A DNA stretch of 64,000 nucleotides from Nakamurella sp. PAMC28650 (lineage in GTDB: Bacteria; Actinomycetota; Actinomycetes; Mycobacteriales; Nakamurellaceae), in contig NZ_CP060298.1 of the NCBI RefSeq assembly GCF_014303395.1, positions 4,545,001 to 4,609,000 of the forward strand, given 5' to 3'. Every line of letters starts with the position of its first letter. Position 1 is the first letter of the stretch. Position numbers and translations under genes: made by a program. Positions 58,477 to 64,000 of the stretch are shown in pieces. The notes under the pieces were generated by a model. It worked only from the letters and a program-made list of their open reading frames with translations, was not told the DNA's origin and made no database searches.

Positions 58477-59408
58477 ACTTGACCCTCATCGGCGCGATTC
58501 TCGGCGGCCTGGCTGCGGTCGGTCTCGTCCTGGCCGTGTTGGCCTCACCTCCGATGCGCCGGATGACCCTGGCCGACCGGATCTCGCCCTACCTGACCGA
58601 TACCGCCAACGAATCCCGACTGCTGGTCCGTCCCGGCACCGGGACAGGGACCGCCATGGGGAAGTTGGGTGCTCCTCTGCTGCGGGACGCCGTCAAGATC
58701 CTCGATCGCATCGTCGGGGGCCAGGCCTCGGTCCGCCGGCGGCTGGCCTCGCTGGACTCACCCATGACCGTCGAGCAGTTCCGCGCCGACCAGGTGCTGT
58801 GGGGAGCGCTGGCCACCGCCGCGGGATTCAGCATCGGTCTGCTGTCCGTCGTATTCGGCCAGACCAACCCGCTCACGCTGGTCCTGCTGATCGTGATCTG
58901 CTCGATCAGCGGAGTGCTGGCCCGCGACTGGTGGCTCAGTCAGACGGTGGCCAGGCGCGACGCCGACATCCTCACCGAGTTCCCCGTGGTCGCCGAGATG
59001 CTGGCGCTGGCCGTCACCGCCGGCGAAGGACCGGTCGGCGCCATCGAACGGATCTCCCGCCTGGCCCAGGGTCATCTGGTCGACCAACTGGCCGGGATCC
59101 TCGCCGACACTCGTTCCGGGACACCACTTCTGGTCGCCCTGACCAGCCTGCGGGACCGCACCAGACTCGAACCGCTCTCCCGATTCCTGGACGGCATGGC
59201 CGTGGCCATCGAACGCGGAACACCGCTGGCCGACGTCCTACGCGCCCAGGCCGCGGACGTCCGCGCCCTCGGCAAACGCCAACTCCTGGAATCCGGTGGC
59301 AAGAAGGAAATAGCCATGATGGTCCCCGTGGTGTTCCTGGTATTGCCCATCACCATTCTTTTTGCGCTCTACCCGGGATTGATCGCGATCAGCGCCGTCG
59401 CCCAATGA
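58473..59408 (+). CDS. tadC: TadC-like type II secretion F-domain protein
   Basis: A 311-residue second platform protein. FPVVAEMLALAVTAGEGPVGAIERI begins the T2SF core near residue 165. Hydrophobic segments lie at the N-terminus, at 110-150, and at the C-terminus (MMVPVVFLVLPITILFALYPG). ATG 58473 overlaps tadB (ATGA). TadB and TadC should form the pilus motor platform with TadA. Confidence 0.88.
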   Translation: MNLTLIGAILGGLAAVGLVLAVLASPPMRRMTLADRISPYLTDTANESRLLVRPGTGTGTAMGKLGAPLLRDAVKILDRIVGGQASVRRRLASLDSPMTVEQFRADQVLWGALATAAGFSIGLLSVVFGQTNPLTLVLLIVICSISGVLARDWWLSQTVARRDADILTEFPVVAEMLALAVTAGEGPVGAIERISRLAQGHLVDQLAGILADTRSGTPLLVALTSLRDRTRLEPLSRFLDGMAVAIERGTPLADVLRAQAADVRALGKRQLLESGGKKEIAMMVPVVFLVLPITILFALYPGLIAISAVAQ

Positions 59409-59456
59409 ATTCAATACCACCGACCTCAAGACCACCACCCACACCAGGAGACACCG

Positions 59457-59699
59457 ATGCAGCACAAGATGACCGCCCTACACCTGTGGATTGCCACCAC
59501 GATCCTGACGCTGACCGACCGTCTTCCCGCGGCCGGTCGGACCGACACCGACGACGACCGGGGGGACGTCCCCGGCTGGGTGATGATCACCGTCATGACC
59601 GCCATCGTGGTGATCGCCCTGCTGACCGTGTTCCAGAACGAAGTCACCACCGCCGTCAAGAACGCCTTCGACTCGGTCTCCGGATCCGGGAAGAAGTAG
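59457..59699 (+). CDS. Flp-type pilin-like small protein
   Basis: An 80-residue protein with a polar N-terminus and a hydrophobic segment VMITVMTAIVVIALLTVFQNEV, followed by a short helical tail. This is the form of Flp-family pilins, and its place between tadC and tadE-like genes fits. A GDVPG before the helix is a possible prepilin peptidase site. AGGAGA lies seven bases before ATG 59457. Confidence 0.75.
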   Translation: MQHKMTALHLWIATTILTLTDRLPAAGRTDTDDDRGDVPGWVMITVMTAIVVIALLTVFQNEVTTAVKNAFDSVSGSGKK

Positions 59700-59761
59700 G
59701 GCCGCCCCAGGGCTCGACCCCGGAGGACCAGGACTGCGGGAATTCTGTCGCCGAATTCGCG

Positions 59762-60096
59762 ATGGTCCTCGTCCTGCTCCTGATGCTCTTCCTGGCCCTG
59801 GTCTCGGTCGGATTCTGGGCCTATTCCCGCACGTTGCTCACCTCGGCCTCGGCCGACGCGGCCCGGTACATCGCCAACGCCGACATCCCCGACACCGCAG
59901 CCGCGGAACGGGTCGCCACCCTACTGGACGGCAGCATCGCCGCCTCCACCAGCGCCAGCCTGCAGTGCCGATCGGCGACCGAGGGACAACTCGTCCAGGT
60001 CACCTGCACCATGCGCACCCCCGGCATCATCAGCCTCCTGGACGGCGTCATGCCCGACATCACCGTCACCGGCCACTCCGTCAAAGAAGTCGCCAG

Positions 60097-60100
<4 letters not shown>
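59762..60100 (+). CDS. TadE-like pseudopilin (true start unclear)
   Basis: The frame encodes GNSVAEFAMVLVLLLMLFLALVSVGFWAYSR, cleavable at G/N with Glu at +5 as in TadE-type prepilins, then an outer domain with two Cys. That motif begins before ATG 59762, the only canonical start near it. The other in-frame ATG is at 59405 (overlapping the tadC stop as ATGA), which would make the frame run across the whole flp gene in a different reading frame. GGAGGA at 59722-59727 suggests initiation nearby, perhaps at a rare codon. It overlaps the next gene by four bases. Confidence 0.6.
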
Positions 60101-60686
<586 letters not shown>

Positions 60687-60690
<4 letters not shown>

Positions 60691-61100
60691 ACACCACAGA
60701 CCCACCCACCCCGACGAATCGCCCACGCGACGAAGGCTCCATCACCCCCCTGGTGCTGGGGATGATGGTCTGCCTCCTCGTCCTCGGCGCCGGAATCACC
60801 GCCGCCGGATCGGCGTTCCTGGCCGGACAACGACTGCAACACCTGTGCGATGGCGCGGCCTCCACCGCAGCCGGCACCCTCACCGACAACCCCGCCAACG
60901 ACCAGACCGTCATCAACGCCGTCAACGGCTACCTCGCCGTCCGCAGATCCACCGCCGACACCACCGCAAACCTCGTCGGCACCACCCTCACCCTCACCTG
61001 CAGCGACACCGTGCCGATCGCCTTCGGCGCCCTCTTCGGCTCCCCCACCCTGCACCGCACCGTCACCGCCACCGCCCGCACCGCCTACAGCAGAACCTGA
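60687..61100 (+). CDS. TadG-like (putative Flp pilus-assembly) secreted protein
   Basis: A 137-residue protein. The N-terminal segment DEGSITPLVLGMMVCLLVLGAGI is the Rv3660c/TadG-like pattern: GS-x-P/T followed by one membrane helix. The remaining 90 residues are extracytoplasmic and Thr-rich, with a Cys. It is shorter than full TadG and has no von Willebrand domain. ATG overlaps the previous gene by four bases. It ends the tad gene run. Confidence 0.7.
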
Positions 61101-61360
61101 CCGCCGAGCGCTACCCCTCCGCCGGGTACACCCGCGGCCCACCCGCACTGGGGCCGGGTCTTCGGCTCGATCACCCGAACTGGAAGGTTGCACGGGTCAA
61201 GTCTCCATCCGAGCGATCAGACGGCCATCGGTAGATCAAGTGCGTGTCGACCCCGCCCAAAAGTTCTGATTCCCTGTCGTCCAACAAAAGCCGGACCTTC
61301 GCCTGCCGGCAGGCTCATACTGAGCCCGTTACGGCTCGTGCTGGAATCGCGGGAGGATTG

Positions 61361-61888
61361 ATGTCACAGCAAGAAAACGTCACTCTTGTACGGAGGCACT
61401 TCGAAGAAATCTGGAACCAGAGAGACGCGGCGGCCTGCGACGAACTGATGGCAACGGATTTTGTCGAGAACGGAGCTGCTCCTTTCCAGACGCAGGCGCC
61501 CGGTCGTGTATCCGGGCCCGCAGCGATGCGCGGGACCGTGCACTGGCTGATTTCTCAGTTCCCGGATCTCATGTACGAGATCGAGGCCATCGTCGCAGAC
61601 GGTGATCTCGTCGTCGTGCGGGTGCGCGCACGCGGTACAAACCTCGGTCGTCTGAACGGGTTCTTGCCGGCCAGCGGCAAGCGATTCGATTACGCCCAGA
61701 GCCACTGGTTCCGGGTAGTAGAAGGCCAGCTCGCCGAGCATTGGGCCAATCGCGATGACCTTTCCGCCATGCTCCAGTTGGGCGTCGTCACGCCTCCTCG
61801 CATCGGGGCGCTGCTCCGACAGATGCGGTCGGCAATACCACGCATGCTGCGTCATCGACGTGGGAGCGGCCCTCCAGCCCACGGATAG
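61361..61888 (+). CDS. SnoaL-like ester cyclase/polyketide cyclase-family protein
   Basis: A 175-residue cone-fold protein. VRRHFEEIWNQRDAAACDELMATDFVENG is the classical SnoaL opening, and FPDLMYEIEAIVADGDLVVVRVRARGTNLG follows. GGGAGGA lies before ATG 61361. Members act as cyclases, hydratases or have no known activity. The basic C-terminal tail (RMLRHRRGSG) is unusual. Confidence 0.8.
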   Translation: MSQQENVTLVRRHFEEIWNQRDAAACDELMATDFVENGAAPFQTQAPGRVSGPAAMRGTVHWLISQFPDLMYEIEAIVADGDLVVVRVRARGTNLGRLNGFLPASGKRFDYAQSHWFRVVEGQLAEHWANRDDLSAMLQLGVVTPPRIGALLRQMRSAIPRMLRHRRGSGPPAHG

Positions 61889-61923
61889 CTACGGTCTTCC
61901 GGGCCCGAACCCACACACGCCCG

Positions 61924-62529
61924 TCAAGCGACCGGCGTCATGCTTTCGCCCGCCTGGATCTCGTACGCGACGCGGTTCCCGGCCGGCGCCAACGGGCATG
62001 ACCATCGCGGGCTGTAGCGACAGGACGGGTGATAGAGGAAATTCAGGTCCAACACCAGCTCCGAGCCCTCGACTCCCAACTCGGCGCTCTTGGCACTGTC
62101 GAGCAGATACCGCCCGCCGCCGTAGCTGCCCCTGCCCGCGGTGCCGTCGCGCAGGGGCAGGAACAGGCCCCCCGCGTATTGGTCGAGCCACCAGACGTCG
62201 ACGTCGGCGTCGATGGGTCCCGGCAGGTGCACTTGACCGGCCAACGACATCCGGATGTCACCCTCACCGGAGGGCACCGTCATGGTGCGTGGCTCGCCGG
62301 GGGGTCTCAGCGGCGAGGTGAAGCGCAGCGCAGGCTCGTAGGGCCAGTAGGGTAATCCGTTGTCCCGCAGTGGATCTCCATCCTCGAGAGGGCTCTGCGG
62401 GTGATGGAGGAAGAGCTCGTCCCGGCCGGCCTTCCACGAGGCGTGGCCGTCCTCGGGAGATGGGTTCGCGCGAACCTCCGCATAAAGCTGGGCCATCGCT
62501 CGCCGCCAGTCGACCAGTTCGAGGTACAC
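61924..62529 (-). CDS. DUF1684 domain protein
   Basis: A 201-residue soluble protein. WKAGRDELFLHHPQSPL is the family signature, with YLLDSAKSAELG and a late LDLNFLYHPSCRYSPRWSCPLAP. Members of this family often hold a metal through conserved His and Asp. GTG 62529 has AGGAG eight bases upstream. A longer frame would run through the 80-bp element and is rejected. Confidence 0.82.
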   Translation of the reverse strand: MYLELVDWRRAMAQLYAEVRANPSPEDGHASWKAGRDELFLHHPQSPLEDGDPLRDNGLPYWPYEPALRFTSPLRPPGEPRTMTVPSGEGDIRMSLAGQVHLPGPIDADVDVWWLDQYAGGLFLPLRDGTAGRGSYGGGRYLLDSAKSAELGVEGSELVLDLNFLYHPSCRYSPRWSCPLAPAGNRVAYEIQAGESMTPVA

Positions 62530-62605
62530 CGGGAGATCTCCTGACCGATTCGTTGATTTCCAGCGCCGACCCCCCAGCTTGCCACGACCGGCGAGAAGGC
62601 GTGCT

Positions 62606-62685
62606 GCATGGATCAACTTGGCGAATTTGGGACTGGAGTGACAGGAGTCATCAACTTCCGCCATGCCTGCGAAGTTGATCCACGC
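62606..62685 (-). repeat. 80-bp palindromic element, family 1, copy 4
   Basis: Exactly 80 bases in minus orientation; on the minus strand it starts GCGTGGATCAACTTCGC at 62685 and ends GCCAAGTTGATCCATGC at 62606. It lies 47 bases downstream of the stop of the NlpC/P60 gene, in that gene's orientation, and before the DUF1684 gene. Confidence 0.9.
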
Positions 62686-62731
62686 CAAGGACGTTGGGCC
62701 ACGCCAAGGACGTTGATCCACGCCAAAGACG
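62686..62731 (-). repeat. 19-bp tandem units abutting element copy 4
   Basis: Units of 19 bases, gatccacgccaaggacgtt and close variants, lie head to tail between the element and the NlpC/P60 stop. They contain part of the element's own arm (CGTGGATC on the minus strand). Confidence 0.75.
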
Positions 62732-62732
62732 C

Positions 62733-64000
62733 TCAATCCGGGGGCCGAGGGGGGCGGAGTCCGCCCCAGTAGCGGTGGAGGACGCTGTCGACCGGAACGC
62801 CCGCGTTCGCGTAGTACACCGGCCTGATCTGCACGAACATTCCGACGTCAGGAGCTTCCAGCAGGTACGGGACGCCGTTGATGACGCCGAGGTAGACCGC
62901 CACATGGCCCTGGTAGCCGATGATGTCGCCCGGCCGACCCTGGCTCCAGGGCACGGGCCGGCCCGCGGCCCGCTGCGCTCCGGAGTAGTCGGGGATCTGT
63001 ACACCGGACTGCGACAACACGTAGCCGGTCAATCCCGAGCAGTCGAACCCGACGATTCCCTGGCAGGAATTCTCCGCCCCGCCCGCTCGGGCACATCCCT
63101 GGTCGGCAGGCCCGCCGTTCGTCCCGCCGCCCCACACGTACGGCAATCCGACCGAGGCAAGTCCGGCCGCCAGACCCTTGGCCACCGCGGCGGTCGGAGC
63201 CTTGATCACCGCGCCGGCAGCACCTGGAGCCACATTCGGGCCGGCCGGGATGGTCACGTTGACGCCGTTGACGTACACGCTCTGGACGACGCCGCCGCCG
63301 GTGGTACCGAAGTACTTCTGGAACAGGAAGAAGAAGTTGCGGTTGCCGTAGGTGCTGCACCGGTCACCGACACCGGGGTAGGCAGCCAGGGCCGCCGCGT
63401 TGGGCTGATAGGGCGTGTAGTCGTAGAGCGATGCGGTGGCGGTGTTGCGGATCAGCACGGTGGACCCACCACAGCCGCTGGGCGCGACGTTCCAGGCAAT
63501 GGTGGTGGTCTGACCAGCGTGGAAGTTGTAGTTGCCGGGGTCGATCCGATACCTGGCCCACTGCTTGGCCATCCCGTACGCCTGGTTGAAGAATCCGGCG
63601 TACTGCGGGTCGCAGTTCGCGGAGCCGCCGGGGCCGCTGTCCGGGCAGTGCCAGCCGTAGGCCGCGTCGTAGGTAGTCATCGTGACGTCGGTCCGCGTGA
63701 GCAGCGCCGACTCCTTCTGCAGCGTCACCAGCATCACCTGGGGGTTGATGCCGCACGCCACGGAGAGCTTCTGCAGGATGGTGGCCACATCCTCGGCGAT
63801 ACCTCCCGGGTAGGCGGCGCAGTACTTGTCCGAGGGCTCGTCGGGCGTGGTGACCCTCAACGACTTCAGGCACGCGGCGACGTTGCAGCCGGCGCCCTTG
63901 CTGTTGACGAATGTCCGGATGTTCGCGGCCGTCATCGATCTCGTGTTGTAGAAGACCGCGTCCGAGATGATCATCCCGGGATCGAACGCGGTGGACCGCC
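62733..64000 (-). CDS. NlpC/P60 family cell-wall peptidase (partial, cut by window edge)
   Basis: At least 422 residues; the frame stays open to the right edge and the signal peptide is missing. The first part (AFDPGMIISDAVFYN, VMLVTLQKESALLT) looks like a secreted actinobacterial lysozyme-like/sugar-binding domain, with several Cys. The C-terminal NlpC/P60 domain starts near VGLPYVWGGG. The catalytic Cys is in GFDCSGLTGYV and the His is in GHVAVYLG. It likely cuts peptidoglycan cross-links outside the cell. An ATG at 63974 is not the true start. Confidence 0.85.
   Translation of the reverse strand, partial: RSTAFDPGMIISDAVFYNTRSMTAANIRTFVNSKGAGCNVAACLKSLRVTTPDEPSDKYCAAYPGGIAEDVATILQKLSVACGINPQVMLVTLQKESALLTRTDVTMTTYDAAYGWHCPDSGPGGSANCDPQYAGFFNQAYGMAKQWARYRIDPGNYNFHAGQTTTIAWNVAPSGCGGSTVLIRNTATASLYDYTPYQPNAAALAAYPGVGDRCSTYGNRNFFFLFQKYFGTTGGGVVQSVYVNGVNVTIPAGPNVAPGAAGAVIKAPTAAVAKGLAAGLASVGLPYVWGGGTNGGPADQGCARAGGAENSCQGIVGFDCSGLTGYVLSQSGVQIPDYSGAQRAAGRPVPWSQGRPGDIIGYQGHVAVYLGVINGVPYLLEAPDVGMFVQIRPVYYANAGVPVDSVLHRYWGGLRPPRPPD

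Noticed and set aside
61924-62736. Longer 270-codon version of the DUF1684 gene
   Set aside because: Its first 69 codons run through the 80-bp element and its tandem flank; a good ribosome site supports GTG 62529 instead.

Overview
The window is high-GC DNA of an actinobacterium. Evidence: frequent GTG and TTG starts, the CysO/CysM/Mec cysteine pathway, an ALAA-ending tmRNA tag, a FtsEX-SmpB-tmRNA cluster, and several blocks whose gene order I recall from Mycobacterium tuberculosis (orn-tRNA-His; pncB-clpS-DUF2017-mec-cysO-cysM-rhomboid-murI-rph-rdgB; DUF3349-membrane protein-pit). A Nakamurella-like or other Frankineae-type genome fits, but this is inference. It is mostly chromosomal core with small accessory insertions.

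Layout. 0-7 kb: a transposase fragment at the left edge, two SDR oxidoreductases, oligoribonuclease, tRNA-His, an 8-oxoguanine-deaminase-like amidohydrolase, an auxiliary-type tryptophanyl-tRNA synthetase preceded by a classical Trp attenuator, and tRNA-Lys. 7-14 kb: DUF1206 protein, MTA/SAH-deaminase-like enzyme, lipoprotein L,D-transpeptidase, DUF3618 protein, Bcp, an unusual class I tRNA with a Leu (TAG) anticodon, and a variant PRPP synthetase. 13.6-21.4 kb: the mycobacterial-type rdgB/rph/murI/rhomboid/cysM/cysO/mec/DUF2017/clpS run on the minus strand, then pncB-pncA on the plus strand. 21.6-32.5 kb: amylosucrase, PTH2-like protein, SerB, cytochrome oxidase subunit I, tRNA-Ala, a DsbA-like protein, DUF3349 and phosphate transporter genes, and an FKBP lipoprotein. 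32.7-41.4 kb: MgtE-N/CBS protein, DUF1003, tmRNA, SmpB, FtsX, FtsE, HisN, CtaG-like protein and an ABC exporter. 41.6-61.1 kb: TadA ATPase, then about 15 kb later TadB, TadC, Flp pilin and TadE/G-like genes. The gap holds a broken HNH gene, pantothenate genes (DUF2520-panC-panB), LRR and PPOX genes, a DMT transporter, the PTS-dependent dihydroxyacetone kinase (dhaK-dhaL-dhaM), DDAH, a ketopantoate-reductase-like gene and an MFS exporter. 61.3-64 kb: SnoaL-like protein, DUF1684 protein, and an NlpC/P60 protein running off the right edge.

The most unusual structure is a family of four 80-bp near-palindromes (21475, 24419, 43016, 62606). All have 17-bp imperfect terminal inverted repeats, all lie just downstream of a stop codon in the orientation of that gene, and all have a short tandem repeat abutting the same end. 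A second family of three 40-bp palindromes also sits at gene 3' ends. Other points of note are the complete trpS attenuator with a 15-codon leader peptide carrying tandem Trp codons, the CysO sulfur carrier with three residues beyond its Gly-Gly encoded beside a JAMM protease, the class I Leu(TAG) tRNA, and a DhaM carrying what looks like a full-length Enzyme I.
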